A DNA stretch of 64,000 bases from Megascapheus bottae (taxonomy: Eukaryota > Chordata > Mammalia > Rodentia > Geomyidae): assembly GCA_024803745.1 (NCBI GenBank), contig JANJXV010000267.1, forward strand, positions 1 to 64,000. The letters are read 5' to 3'. Positions 24,093 through 38,276 of the stretch are shown one piece after another. Within the stretch, counting starts at the first letter, position 1. Each line of letters begins with the position of its first letter. A model generated the notes under the pieces. It was given only the letters and a program-made list of their open reading frames with translations. It had not been told where the DNA came from and did not search any database. The position numbers and the translations under genes are program-made.

Positions 24093-25276
24093 ATGGGCAG
24101 AACAAGAAACTCAAGAAAAATGTCAAATCAAGAAACAACATCCCCCACCCAATGTAAACAGACAATGGAACAGTCACTGGCAAACCTAGAGGAGAGTCTT
24201 CCAATTGCTACACAAATGCAATTGATAAACATCCTTAATGAAAAATGTGAAAATATAAAGAAAGAGATAATGGAGGAAGCCATACCTGAACAAGAGGAAA
24301 GCAAAAACAAGGTGATAAGTGAAAAAGAAGAAGCCATAAAGGAGGCCATAATAAAGGTTTTTCAAAGAAAGATGGATGAATTCAAAGAATCCACAAATAA
24401 AAACGTGACCAAACTCCACCAAATGTCCAAAGAAAATAAAGCTACTGAGCTAACCACTCAAAAGGAAATCAAGGAGATAAAGAAATCCATACATGATCTA
24501 AAACAAGGGATGCAAGGCATCAAAAGTGAGCAATTAGAAGCAAGGGAGATGAAAAATAAAGTAGATAGCTTTGATAGCAGGTTAGACATTGCAGAGGAGA
24601 GAATTTCCGTGGCTGAAGATCATTTAGGTATTATAAAGAACAGAAAATGAGTCAATCCAAATCTAGGAAATATGAGAGAGCGCTTCAGGAGGTCCAAGAT
24701 ACAATTAGGAAGCCTAATTTAAGGCTAGTTGGTACTGAGGAGGGCGTGGAGAAAGAGGTCAATGGTATTGGAAATATACTTCAGGGAATCATCTCAGAGA
24801 ATTTCCCAAATATCCAGAAGGGCAGGCCCATCCACATACGAGAAGCTTTTAGAACCCCAAACAGACCTGACCAGAAAAGAACATCCCACCGCCACATTGT
24901 GATCCGAACTGGATCAATAGAAACGAAAGGAAAGATCCTAAAGGCAGCCAGGGAAAAGGGATCAGTAACCTACAAAGGCAAACCAATCAGAATAACCCCA
25001 GATTTCTCAGCAGAGACCATGCAAGCACGAAGTGACTGGAAGCATATATGTCATGCCCTTAAATCAAATAACTACCAACCACGAATACTGTAGCCAGCTA
25101 AGCTCTCATTCATAACTGAGGGAACAATAAAAACATTCCATTCCAGGGAAAAGCTGCAACAATATGTCGAAACAAAACCAACACTACAGAGAATTCTCAA
25201 AGATGCTCTATACATAGAAAACCAAAATAAATGCAATATAGGGAAAGAAATGGCACCTAAACAGCATACCATCTAA
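24093..25276 (+). pseudogene. L1 ORF1, broken, U4
   Basis: Segments 24093-24650 and 24647-25093, with the array-wide frame change between them and the array-wide TAG at 25091-25093. One coiled-coil residue differs from its neighbours: KLHQMS where other copies have KLQQMS. Confidence 0.93.
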
Positions 25277-25324
25277 GGACCACAAGAACTGTCAAGACAC
25301 AGGCCCTACTAAAAGCTTTTAAAA

Positions 25325-28300
25325 ATGGTAGGAACTAATAAATATCTCTCAATCCTAACTCTCAATATCAATGGACTTAACTCTTCAATTAAACGGCATA
25401 GGTTGTCTAGTTGGATCAAAAAGCAAGAGCCATCGTTCTGCTGACTTCGAGAGACACATCTTACCCAAAAACAATCATCTTTTGAAAGTGAGAGGTTGGA
25501 ATAAACTCTATCAAGCTAACTGCCCCCATAAACAGGCTAGAGTTGCCATCCTCATATCAGATACAATAGACTTCAAACTAAAATTAGTAAGAAAAGACAA
25601 AGAAGGTTACTACATACTACTAAAGGGATCTTTCCTCCCGGAAGACATAACAATCCTAAATATTTACACACCCAATCCCGGAGCTCCAAACTTCATCAAG
25701 CAAACTTTACTTACACTGAAACCATACATAGATCGAAACACAGTGATTGTTGGTGAGTTTAACACACCACTCTCACCTATGGACAGATCAACAAGGCAAA
25801 AACTCAACAGAGAAACCTTAGAACTGAACAACTATATAGACCAACTAGATCTAACAGACATCTGCAGAATATTCCACCCAGTAACACCACAATATACGTT
25901 TTTCTCAGCAGCACATGGAACATTTTCCAAAATAGACCACATCTTAGGCCATAAAGCAAACCTGGACAGATTCAGAAACACTGAAATTATTCCATGCACA
26001 CTCTCAGACCATAAAGGCATCAAATTGGAGCTGAACACACATCTCCACCAAAGAAAACCCTGTAACTCATGGAGACTGAACCACACATTGTTGAATCAAA
26101 AACAATGGGTAATCGAAGAGATCAGAACAGATATCCAACTGTTTATGAAATTTAACAATAAGGAGCACACAAATATCAACTCCTTAGGGACACAACAAAG
26201 GCAGTACTCAGAGGAAAATTTATACCGCGGAGTGCCTACAACAGCAAGTTGGAAAAATGGCAAACCAACTAGTTAATGTCTCACCTTAACCTCCTGGAAA
26301 AAGAGCAACAAACCAACCCTAAACCCATTAGGAGAAAGCAAATTATTAAAATCAAAGCAGAATTAAATGATTTGGAATAAAAAAAACTATAGAAAGAATC
26401 AACAAAACAAGGAGTTGGTTCTTGAAAGAATTAACAAAATTGACAAGCCCTTAGCAAATCTTACCAAAAAAAGAAGAGAGCATATCGAAATAAACAAAAT
26501 CGCAGATGAAAATGGTAATATCACGACAGAAATTACCAAGATCCAGAATATCATGAGGGAATACTTCTCAAACCTTTACGCCAACAAATTTGAGAATCTA
26601 GAAGAAATGGATGAATTCCTAGACAATATTAACATACACACACTGAACCAAGAAGAGCTAACCCAACTCAACAGGCCTATGTCAAGCTCTGAAATAGAAA
26701 TGGAAATTAGACAACTTCCACTTAAAAAGAGCCCAGGGCCAGATGGATTCACAGCTGAATTCTATAAGGTCTTCAAAGCAGAGCTCACACCAATACTCCT
26801 CAAGCTCTTCAACGAAATTGAAAATGAAGGTTCTTTACTAAACTGATTCTGTGAAGCCAGCATATCCCTCATCCCCAAACCAGACAGAGATTCATCAAAG
26901 AAAGAGATCTATAGACCCATTTCTTTGATGAACATCGATGCAAAACTTCTCAACAAAATACTGGCCAACCGTCTACAACAACTCATCAAAAAAAAATATA
27001 CACTATGATCAAACTGGATTCATCAGAGGGAGGCAAAGCTGGTTCAACATACACAAATCAATTAATATAATTCAACACATCAACAGGAGCAGGGATAAAA
27101 ATCACATGAGTGTCTCAATAGATGCGGAAAAGGCATTTGACAAGATCCAAAACGTCTTTATGTAAAAAGATGTGGAGAAACTAGGAATCCATGGAACATT
27201 TCTCAATGTAATAAAGGCTGTGTATGAGAAACCCACTGCTAGTATTATACTTAATGGTGAAAATCTAAAGCCATTCCCTCTAAAATCAGGAACGAGACAA
27301 GGATGCCCACACTCTCCACTCCATTTTAACATAGTACTAGAATTCCTAGGCAGTGCAATATGGCAAGAAGCAAGCATAAAGGGGATCCAAGTAGGGAAAG
27401 AGGAAATAAAACTATCCCTCTTTGCAGATGACATGATTCTGTATTTAAAGAATCCTATAGACTCTACTCCCAAGCTCCTTGAGCTGATTCAAAGTTTTGG
27501 AAGGGTAGCAGGCCATAAAATCAACCCTCACAAATCAACTGCCTTACTTTACGCCAACACTGAGAGGAACGAGGCAATAATCAGGAAAGAAAATCCTTTC
27601 ACAATAGCCTCAAAGAAAATAAAGTACCTAGCAATTAGCTTAACTAAGAATGTAAAGGACCGTTTAGATGAAAACTTTAAAACCCTAAAAAAGGAAATTA
27701 AAGCAGAACTAAGGAAATGGAAAAACCTCCCGTGCTCCTGGATTGGAAGAATCAACATTGTGAAAATGACAATCTTGCCAAGGGCTATCTACAAGTTCAA
27801 TGTAATACCCATCAACATCCCAATGTCATTCTTTAAAGACATAGAAGAGGCAATTCAAAATTTCATATGGAATAATAAAAGACCCCGTATAGCAAAAACA
27901 CTTCTTAGCAGAAAGAACAGCGCTGGAGGAATTTCAATTCCAAACTTAAGGCTCTATTACAGAGCTATAATTCTCAAAACAGCTTGGTACTGGCACAAGA
28001 ACAGGCCTGAAGTCCAATGGAGTAGAACTGCGGACCCAGATATTAAACCACAGACCTATGGCCACCTAATCTTTGACCAGGGAGCCAAAAAAATAGAATG
28101 GAAGAAAGATAGCCTCTTCAACAAGTTGTGCTGGCAGAACTGGTTAAACACCTGCAGAAAACTAAAGTTGGATCCTTCTTTGTCCCCTTGCACTAGCATT
28201 AACTCCAAATGGATCAAAGACGTGGAGGTAAAAGCTGACACACTGAAAAGTTTACAGGAAGGAATAGGAGATACACTAGGCCTCCTTGGTACAGGTCGAA

Positions 28301-29168
28301 ACTTTCTTAATAAGGACCAAGAATCACAACAAATCAGAGAAAGGCTGGATAAGTGGGACTGCATTAAACTGCAGAGCTTTTGTATGGCAACGGATATAGC
28401 TAGTAAACTAATCAGGAAGCCTACAGAGTGGGAGAAGATCTTCACCACCCAAACAACGGAACAAGGCCTCATATCTAAAATATATCAACAACTCAAACAA
28501 TTGAATCACTCCAAAACTAACCTCCAAAGTAACACCCATCCCATTACAAAATGGGCCAAAGAATTAAAGAGAGTCTTCTCTGAAGAAGAAACAAAAATGG
28601 CCTATAGACACATGAAGAAATGCTCAACATCTCTGGTCATAAAAGAAATGCAAATCAAAACAAGTCTAAGATTCCACCTAACTCCAGTTAGAATGGCCAG
28701 GATCAGGAAAACGAATGACAACAGATGCTGGAGGGGATGTGGTCAGGAGAGATCACTACTACACTGTTGGTGGGAGTGCAAACTCGTTCAACCACTATGG
28801 AAAGCAGTGCGGCAGTGCCTCAAATGCTAAACATACAACTCCCCTATGACCCAGCAATTCCAGTACTTGGCATTTACCCAACAATCCAGAAACAAGGGCA
28901 TACTAAACCCACTAGCACAACAATGTTCATTGCAGCACTATTCACCATAGCAAAGATATGGAACCAACCCAGATGTCCCTCAGTTGATGAGTGGATCAAC
29001 AAGTTGTGGTATTTGTACACAATGCAGTTCTATGCTGCTGTCAGAAAGAATGACATCGCCCCATTTGTTAGGAAATGGAAAGACTTAGAACAAATCATAT
29101 TAAGTGAAGTAAGCCAGACTCAAAGGAACTTAGGCTCAGTGGTTTCCCTCATTCGTCATAATCAGTAG
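25325..29168 (+). pseudogene. L1 ORF2, broken, U4 A-type
   Basis: Open pieces are 25371-26276, 26367-26846, 26938-27165, 27172-28830 and the tail of 28725-29168. The extra base before VRGWNK (shared with U2) puts the codon-40 region into the downstream frame, so the endonuclease fragment runs 301 codons. It also lost a TAG seen in other copies (TATACC instead of TATAGC near 26222). Mosaic marks: the HSPLHF pair near 27310-27328 is shared with U3; G at 27795 and 29027 is shared with U1, exactly 22,274 bases away at both sites; the base change TCTTCAATT near 25382 is shared with U2. Confidence 0.94.
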
Positions 29169-30213
29169 AAACCTTGGGCTCTACTAGCAGAGATTGTCAA
29201 TAGAGCAAAAGGCCATATATAAGGCCATATAATGTGAAGCTAATTGAAAGGACCTCCAGGATATTGACACAAAAGCCATATAATGGATGATTGTTGTCCT
29301 TAATGTACTATGTTGTCTCTCATCTCGCTTGCTGTCCCTTGGTTATCCCATATTGGTATAGTATCTCACTTTGTTATCTGATATATTGAATTTATCTGTA
29401 TTTGGATATTTGAAATTTGATAGGGAAGGGGGGAAAACCAAGACGGGTGGGGGGTGTGGCGTTGGAGGGAAATGGGTACCAAGACATGTGAGAGGGTATC
29501 AATGTATGTGAATTAATGCACCTTCTATCTGGCAAATATCATCTAACCCTTTTACTAATTACAATAAAAAAATGAAAAAAAAAAGAAAGTTGTAGTGTGT
29601 GGGGAGGATGATGGGGTCAAATACATTTCTTCTTAGAAATTTACCTCATCTGGTTGCCCTGGATTTTCCTGGCTTTCTTCTTAGAGAAAGTTCTGTTATA
29701 CTGGATTTGTGGCTTGGCAATGATCTAGCATGTACATCTTCGAGTAAGACATCCACAACTTCCATGCCTGAGACTCGAGTTTCCTGACCTTTGGCAACAG
29801 CACAGCAACATCTTTCTTCCTCCTGAGCCACAGGCCAAGTGAGCTGGCTTGAGCTGGTTGTTAGTTACAGTGGCTTGGTTACCAGGGTTCCATATTCTGT
29901 TCCATTGTGAGGGAGGCAGGGTCACCTTTCAGGGCCCAATGACCAAAGATCCTTGCTCACAAAAGACCTCACCAAAGACATACGGGAGGCTGAATCTCTC
30001 CTCCAGTCTCACAATATACATGTGGATGTAGTATACAGCACACCTTATTTGTCCAATCCCAATGTCTTCCACTAGGCCCAACTACCAGTCTGGTCTCAGG
30101 CTCAAGGAGCCTTTCTTAGGTAAGATCCAAACTTAAGGGTCAATATTGCCCTCATCCTTTACAAAACATTTGCTTCACAGTGCCTTCTCTGCCTGCATTT
30201 TGCCCTTGTCGAA

Positions 30214-30408
30214 TTTTTTTTGCTTATGCTAGTCTTGGGACTTGACCTCAGAGTGTGAACATTGTTCTTGGGCTTTCTTTAGGCTTTAGCTGTCCCACCG
30301 AGCCACAGCACCACTTGCAGCGTTTTCTATTTATGTGGTAATGAGGAATCAAACCTGACGCTTACTGCTTGGTAGCCAAGGACTCTACCACTAGGTCAAA
30401 CACACAGG
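30214..30408 (-). mobile_element. Dimeric ID-like SINE, minus strand, U5
   Basis: Co-amplified copy of the minus-strand SINE, A-type sequence. Confidence 0.72.
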
Positions 30409-30647
30409 GCATCTTGCACATATTTTTGACGTCAATCTACTAGGATATTATTAGGTTTCTGTATCCTAATCAATTTTTTCCTGATGATTAGCTTTGCTGT
30501 CATGTGTAAAAAATGCAAGAGGGAAAAACACAGAAGAATTAGTGAAATTAAAAAAAAGCATTAGACACAGTTAAGTGTTCATTCTTTGTAGGAGAAAGGA
30601 TATTTGGATATGATGATGATGATGATGACTTTATAATTACTATGTCA

Positions 30648-30853
30648 GGGTTGAGAGTTTGGCATAGTGGTAGAGTGCTTGCCTAGCATCCATGAAGGTC
30701 TGGGTTTGATTGCTCAGTACCACATAGATAGAAAATCTAGATGTGGCACTGTGGCTCAAGTGGCAGAGGGCTAGACTTGAGAAAACCCGAGGACAGTGCT
30801 CAGGCCCTGAATTCAAGCCCCAAGACTGGCAGAAAGATAAAAGAAAATAAAAA
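30648..30853 (+). mobile_element. Dimeric ID-like SINE, plus strand, U5
   Basis: Co-amplified copy of the plus-strand SINE. Confidence 0.78.
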
Positions 30854-31516
30854 TGCTTTTCACGAGCTAATTCACTCACAGCATTTGCTTCTGAAATCTT
30901 CGCTTCTGCATCTTGTGAAATACCCCTTTCTCTCAACGTAGACAAGAAAAACAGATCCATCCCATGGTCCACTTTGAGGCCACTGGTTGGGCTAAGAGCT
31001 AGTCGTGCAGCAACACATAAGTTTTATTCTAATACTTTCCAAACTTTGTACTCAAATATGCTACCTACTTACCAACTTATGTCAGTTATCCTTATGCTAT
31101 AACTTTTGTTCATTACTACAATATTCTTACACTCCTACGTTAATCCTCTTGCACCTCCCCTGACCTCTCTCATTCTTTTTTTCTATCTCTGGACCTCTGG
31201 TCGTCTTTCAACCCTTATACTGCACGGATCTACACTTGATGGCTGTTGAGCAATATTGTATATGTAGGTGGTTAATTATTCTCTAGGCTCAGAGGGACTT
31301 AAAGACAATAGAGATTGGATTGAGAGGCTTATTGTTTTGGGTATAAATCGCTTATCAGTGGTTGTATTAGGCTGGTCTGTAAGTGCACAAAAAGAAAGAG
31401 TGATAATACCAATCAAAACTTGTGAACATCTAGTGTCTGCCAGCTACAGAGGTCTAGGTTGGTTATATCTGAAAAACTATAATCGTATTTAGTAGTAATC
31501 TTGCTCCCATTTTCAA

Positions 31517-32700
31517 ATGGGCAGAACAAGAAACTCAAGAAAAATGTCAAATCAAGAAACAACATCCCCCACCCAATGTAAACAGACAATGGAACAGTCA
31601 CTGGCAAACCTAGAGGAGAGTCTTCCAATTGCTACACAAATGCAATTGATAAACATCCTTAATGAAAAATGTGAAAATATAAAGAAAGAGATAATGGAGG
31701 AAGCCATACCTGAACAAGAGGAAAGCAAACACAAGGTGATAAGTGAAAAAGAAGAAGCCATAAAGGAGGCCATAATAAAGGTTTTTCAAAGAAAGATGGA
31801 TGAATTCAAAGAATCCACAAATAAAAACGTGACCAAACTCCAGCAAACGTCCAAAGAAAATAAAGCTACTGAGCTAACCACTCAAAAGGAAATCAAGGAG
31901 ATAAAGAAATCCATACATGATCTAAAACAAGGGATGCAAGGCATCAAAAGTGAGCAATTAGAAGCAAGGGAGATGAAAAATAAAGTAGATAGCTTTGATA
32001 GCAGGTTAGACATTGCAGAGGAGAGAATTTCCGTGGCTGAAGATCATTTAGGTATTATAAAGAACAGAAAATGAGTCAATCCAAATCTAGGAAATATGAG
32101 AGAGCGCTTCAGGAGGTCCAAGATACAATTAGGAAGCCTAATTTAAGGCTAGTTGGTATTGAGGAGGGCGTGGAGAAAGAGGTCAATGGTATTGGAAATA
32201 TACTTCAGGGAATCATCTCAGAGAATTTCCCAAATATCCAGAAGGGCAGGCCCATCCACATACGAGAAGCTTTTAGAACCCCAAACAGACCTGACCAGAA
32301 AAGAACATCCCACCGCCACATTGTGATCCGAACTGGATCAATAGAAACGAAAGGAAAGATCCTAAAGGCAGCCAGGGAAAAGGGATCAGTAACCTACAAA
32401 GGCAAACCAATCAGAATAACCCCAGATTTCTCAGCAGAGACCATGCAAGCACGAAGTGACTGGAAGCATATATGTCATGCCCTTAAATCAAATAACTACC
32501 AACCACGAATACTGTAGCCAGCTAAGCTCTCATTCATAACTGAGGGAACAATAAAAACATTCCATTCCAGGGAAAAGCTGCAACAATATGTCGAAACAAA
32601 ACCAACACTACAGAGAATTCTCAAAGATGCTCTATACATAGAAAACCAAAATAAATGCAATATAGGCAAAGAAATGGCACCTAAACAGCATACCATCTAA
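31517..32700 (+). pseudogene. L1 ORF1, broken, U5
   Basis: Segments 31517-32074 and 32071-32517, with the shared frame change and shared TAG at 32515-32517. Private or rare changes are ESKHKV for ESKNKV and LQQTSK for LQQMSK in the coiled coil, and LVGIEEG for LVGTEEG in the RRM; the last is shared with U7. Confidence 0.93.
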
Positions 32701-32748
32701 GGACCACAAGAACTGTCAAGACACAGGCCCTACTAAAAGCTTTTAAAA

Positions 32749-35700
32749 ATGGTAGGAACTAATAAATATCTCTCAATCCTAACTCTCAATATCAATGGAC
32801 TTAACTCTCCAATTAAACGGCATAGGTTGTCTAGTTGGATCAAAAAGCAAGAGCCATCGTTCTGCTGACTTCGAGAGACACATCTTACCCAAAAACAATC
32901 ACCTTTGGAAGTGAGAGGTTGGAATAAACTCTATCAAGCTAACTGCCCCCATAAACAGGCTAGAGTTGCCATCCTCATATCAGATACAATAGACTTCAAA
33001 CTAAAATTAGTAAGAAAAGACAAAGAAGGTTACTACATACTACTAAAGGGATCTTTCCTCCCGGAAGACATAACAATCCTAAATATTTACACACCCAATC
33101 CCGGAGCTCCAAACTTCATCAAGCAAACTTTACTTACACTGAAACCATACATAGATCGAAACACAGTGATTGTTGGTGAGTTTAACACACCACTCTCACC
33201 TATGGACAGATCAACAAGGCAAAAACTCAACAGAGAAACCTTAGAACTGAACAACTATATAGACCAACTAGATCTAACAGACATCTGCAGAATATTCCAC
33301 CCAGTAACACCACAATATACGTTTTTCTCAGCAGCACATGGCACATTTTCCAAAATAGACCACATCTTAGGCCATAAAGCAAACCTGGACAGATTCAGAA
33401 ACACTGAAATTATTCCATGCACACTCTCAGACCATAAAGGCATCAAATTGGAGCTGAACACACATCTCCACCAAAGAAAACCCTGTAACTCATGGAGACT
33501 GAACCACACATTGTTGAATCAAAAACAATGGGTAATCGAAGAGATCAGAACAGATATCCAACTGTTTATGAAATTTAACAATAAGGAGCACACAAATATC
33601 AACTCCTTAGGGACACAACAAAGGCAGTACTCAGAGGAAAATTTATAGCGCGGAGTGCCTACAACAGCAAGTTGGAAAAATGGCAAACCAACTAGTTAAT
33701 GTCTCACCTTAACCTCCTGGAAAAAGAGCAACAAACCAACCCTAAACCCATTAGGAGAAAGCAAATTATTAAAATCAAAGCAGAATTAAATGATTTGGAA
33801 TAAAAAAAAGTATAGAAAGAATCAACAAAACAAGGAGTTGGTTCTTGAAAGAATTAACAAAATTGACAAGCCCTTAGCAAATCTTACCAAAAAAAGAAGA
33901 GAGCATATCGAAATAAACAAAATCGCAGATGAAAATGGTAATATCACGACAGAAATTACCAAGATCCAGAATATCATGAGGGAATACTTCTCAAACCTTT
34001 ACGCCAACAAATTTGAGAATCTAGAAGAAATGGATGAATTCCTAGACAATATTAACATACACACACTGAACCAAGAAGAGCTAACCCAACTCAACAGGCC
34101 TATGTCAAGCTCTGAAATAGAAATGGAAATTAGACAACTTCCACTTAAAAAGAGCCCAGGGCCAGATGGATTCACAGCTGAATTCTATAAGGTCTTCAAA
34201 GCAGAGCTCACACCAATACTCCTCAAGCTCTTCAACGAAATTGAAAATGAAGGTTCTTTACTAAACTGATTCTGTGAAGCCAGCATATCCCTCATCCCCA
34301 AACCAGACAGAGATTCATCAAAGAAAGAGATCTATAGACCCATTTCTTTGATGAACATCGATGCAAAACTTCTCAACAAAATACTGGCCAACCGTCTACA
34401 ACAACTCATCAAAAAAAAATATACACTATGATCAAACTGGATTCATCAGAGGGAGGCAAAGCTGGTTCAACATACACAAATCAATTAATATAATTCAACA
34501 CATCAACAGGAGCAGGGATAAAAATCACATGAGTGTCTCAATAGATGCGGAAAAGGCATTTGACAAGATCCAAAACGTCTTTATGTAAAAAGATGTGGAG
34601 AAACTAGGAATCCATGGAACATTTCTCAATGTAATAAAGGCTGTGTATGAGAAACCCACTGCTAGTATTATACTTAATGGTGAAAATCTAAAGCCATTCC
34701 CTCTAAAATCAGGAACGAGACAAGGATGCCCACTCTCTCCACTCCTTTTTAACATAGTACTAGAATTCCTAGGCAGTGCAATATGGCAAGAAGCAAGCAT
34801 AAAGGGGATCCAAGTAGGGAAAGAGGAAATAAAACTATCCCTCTTTGCAGATGACATGATTCTGTATTTAAAGAATCCTATAGACTCTACTCCCAAGCTC
34901 CTTGAGCTGATTCAAAGCTTTGGAAGGGTAGCAGGCCATAAAATCAACCCTCACAAATCAACTGCCTTACTTTACGCCAACACTGAGAGGAACGAGGCAA
35001 TAATCAGGAAAGAAAATCCTTTCACAATAGCCTCAAAGAAAATAAAGTACCTAGCAATTAGCTTAACTAAGAATGTAAAGGACCGTTTAGATGAAAACTT
35101 TAAAACCCTAAAAAAGGAAATTAAAGCAGAACTAAGGAAATGGAAAAACCTCCCGTGCTCCTGGATTGGAAGAATCAACATTGTGAAAATGACAATCTTG
35201 CCAAGGGCTATCTACAAATTCAATGTAATACCCATCAACATCCCAATGTCATTCTTTAAAGACATAGAAGAGGCAATTCAAAATTTCATATGGAATAATA
35301 AAAGACCCCGTATAGCAAAAACACTTCTTAGCAGAAAGAACAGCGCTGGAGGAATTTCAATTCCAAACTTAAGGCTCTATTACAGAGCTATAATTCTCAA
35401 AACAGCTTGGTACTGGCACAAGAACAGGCCTGAAGTCCAATGGAGTAGAACTGCGGACCCAGATATTAAACCACAGACCTATGGCCACCTAATCTTTGAC
35501 CAGGGAGCCAAAAAAATAGAATGGAAGAAAGATAGCCTCTTCAACAAGTTGTGCTGGCAGAACTGGTTAAACACCTGCAGAAAACTAAAGTTGGATCCTT
35601 CTTTGTCCCCTTGCACTAGCATTAACTCCAAATGGATCAAAGACGTGGAGGTAAAAGCTGACACACTGAAAAGTTTACAGGGAGGAATAGGAGATACACT

Positions 35701-36591
35701 AGGCCTCCTTGGTACAGGTCGAAACTTTCTTAATAAGGACCAAGAATCACAACAAATCAGAGAAAGGCTGGATAAGTGGGACTGCATTAAACTGCAGAGC
35801 TTTTGTATGGCAACGGATATAGCTAGTAAACTAATCAGGAAGCCTACAGAGTGGGAGAAGATCTTCACCACCCAAACAACGGAACAAGGCCTCATATCTA
35901 AAATACATCAACAACTCAAAAAATTGAATCACTCCAAAACTAACCTCCAAAGTAACACCCATCCCATTACAAAATGGGCCAAAGAATTAAAGAGAGTCTT
36001 CTCTGAAGAAGAAACAAAAATGGCCTATAGACACATGAAGAAATGCTCAACATCTCTGGTCATAAAAGAAATGCAAATCAAAACAAGTCTAAGATTCCAC
36101 CTAACTCCAGTTAGAATGGCCAGGATCAGGAAAACGAATGACAACAGATGCTGGAGGGGATGTGGTCAGGAGAGATCACTACTACACTGTTGGTGGGAGT
36201 GCAAACTCGTTCAACCACTATGGAAAGCAGTGCGGCAGTGCCTCAAATGCTAAACATACAACTCCCCTATGACCTAGCAATTCCAGTACTTGGCATTTAC
36301 CCAACAATCCAGAAACAAGGGCATACTAAACCCACTAGCACAACAATGTTCATTGCAGCACTATTCACCATAGCAAAGATATGGAACCAACCCAGATGTC
36401 CCTCAGTTGATGAGTGGATCAACAAGTTGTGGTATTTGTACACAATGCAATTCTATGCTGCTGTCAGAAAGAATGACATCGCCCCATTTGTTAGGAAATG
36501 GAAAGACTTAGAACAAATCATATTAAGTGAAGTAAGCCAGACTCAAAGGAACTTAGGCTCAGTGGTTTCCCTCATTCGTCATAATCAGTAG
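32749..36591 (+). pseudogene. L1 ORF2, broken, U5 A-type
   Basis: Open pieces are 32905-33648, 33790-34269, 34361-34588, 34595-36253 and the tail of 36148-36591. It has the full A-type lesion set: codon-40 TGA, TGA after SLLN at 34267-34269, the A9 frameshift, TAA after VFM and the base loss near 36248. It has LSPLLF in the RT block, unlike U3 and U4. Private changes include LQGGIG for LQEGIG, KIHQQ for KIYQQ and YDLAIP for YDPAIP. Confidence 0.94.
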
Positions 36592-37636
36592 AAACCTTGG
36601 GCTCTACTAGCAGAGATTGTCAATAGAGCAAAAGGCCATATATAAGGCCATATAATGTGAAGCTAATTGAAAGGACCTCCAGGATATTGACACAAAAGCC
36701 ATATAATGGATGATTGTTGTCCTTAATGTACTATGTTGTCTCTCATCTCGCTTGCTGTCCCTTGGTTATCCCATATTGGTATAGTATCTCACTTTGTTAT
36801 CTGATATATTGAATTTATTTGTATTTGGATATTTGAAATTTGATAGGGAAGGGGGGAAAACCAAGACGGGTGGGGGGTGTGGGGTTGCAGGGAAATGGGT
36901 ACCAAGACATGTGAGAGGGTATCAATGTATGTGAATTAATGCACCTTCTATCTGGCAAATATCATCTAACCCTTTTACTAATTACAATAAAAAAAATGAA
37001 AAAAAAGAAAGTTGTAGTGTGTGGGGAGGATGATGGGGTCAAATACATTTCTTCTTAGAAATTTACCTCATCTGGTTGCCCTGGATTTTCCTGGCTTTCT
37101 TCTTAGAGAAAGTTCTGTTATACTGGATTTGTGGCTTGGCAATGATCTAGCATGTACATCTTCGAGTAAGACATCCACAACTTCCATGCCTGAGACTCGA
37201 GTTTCCTGACCTTTGGCAACAGCACAGCAACATCTTTCTTCCTCCTGAGCCACAGGCCAAGTGAGCTGGCTTGAGCTGGTTGTTAGTTACAGTGGCTTGG
37301 TTACCAGGGTTCCATATTCTGTTCCATTGTGAGGGAGGCAGGGTCACCTTTCAGGGCCCAATGACCAAAGATCCTTGCTCACAAAAGACCTCACCAAAGA
37401 CATACTGGAGGCTGAATCTCTCCTCCAGTCTCACAATATACATGTGGATGTAGTATACAGCACACCTTATTTGTCCAATCCCAATGTCTTCCACTAGGCC
37501 CAACTACCAGTCTGGTCTCAGGCTCAAGGAGCCTTTCTTAGGTAAGATCCAAACTTAAGGGTCAATATTGCCCTCATCCTTTACAAAACATTTGCTTCAC
37601 AGTGCCTTCTCTGCCTGCATTTTGCCCCTTGTCGAA

Positions 37637-37831
37637 TTTTTTTTGCTTTTGCTAGTCTTGGGACTTGACCTCAGAGTGTGAACATTGTTCTTGGGCTTTC
37701 TTTAGGCTTTAGCTGTCCCACCGAGCCACAGCACCACTTGCAGCGTTTTCTATTTATGTGGTAATGAGGAATCAAACCTGACCCTTACTGCTTGGTAGCC
37801 AAGGACTCTACCACTAGGTCAAACACACAGG
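37637..37831 (-). mobile_element. Dimeric ID-like SINE, minus strand, U6
   Basis: Co-amplified copy. Intermediate alleles (CTTTTGC, TGACCCTTAC) sit between the A and B versions. Confidence 0.72.
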
Positions 37832-38070
37832 GCATCTTGCACATATTTTTGACGTCAATCTACTAGGATATTATTAGGTTTCTGTATCCTAATCAATTTT
37901 TTCCTGATGATTAGCTTTGCTGTCATGTGTAAAAAATGCAAGAGGGAAAAACACAGAAGAATTAGTGAAATTAAAAAAAAGCATTAGACACAGTTAAGTG
38001 TTCATTCTTTGTAGGAGAAAGGATATTTGGATATGATGATGATGATGATGACTTTATAATTACTATGTCA

Positions 38071-38276
38071 GGGTTGAGAGTTTGGCATAGTGGTAGAGTG
38101 CTTGCCTAGCATCCATGAAGGTCTGGGTTTGATTGCTCAGTACCACATAGATAGAAAATCTAGATGTGGCACTGTGGCTCAAGTGGCAGAGGGCTAGACT
38201 TGAGAAAACCCGAGGACAGTGCTCAGGCCCTGAATTCAAGCCCCAAGACTGGCAGAAAGATAAAAGAAAATAAAAA
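38071..38276 (+). mobile_element. Dimeric ID-like SINE, plus strand, U6
   Basis: Co-amplified copy of the plus-strand SINE. Confidence 0.78.

Larger units (their letters stand above)
23975..29584 (+). mobile_element. LINE-1 element, U4 (A-type, inactive)
   Basis: ORF1 at 24093-25276, ORF2 at 25325-29168, 3' UTR and A-rich tail to 29584. The 5' limit was set by analogy and is uncertain. Confidence 0.95.
29585..31398. other. Inter-L1 spacer, U4/U5
   Basis: Same layout: TGACGTCA at 30427-30434, (ATG)6 at 30610-30627 and two SINEs. A GGTCG variant near 31199 replaces the usual GCTCG; U6 shares it. The rest is unassigned. Confidence 0.8.
31399..37006 (+). mobile_element. LINE-1 element, U5 (A-type, with B-like 3' UTR bases)
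   Basis: ORF1 at 31517-32700, ORF2 at 32749-36591, A-rich tail to 37006. The 3' UTR keeps the A-type GATTGTCAA near 36615 but carries TTATTTGTATTTGG near 36816 like the B block, so the A-to-B transition begins here. The 5' limit was set by analogy. Confidence 0.95.
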
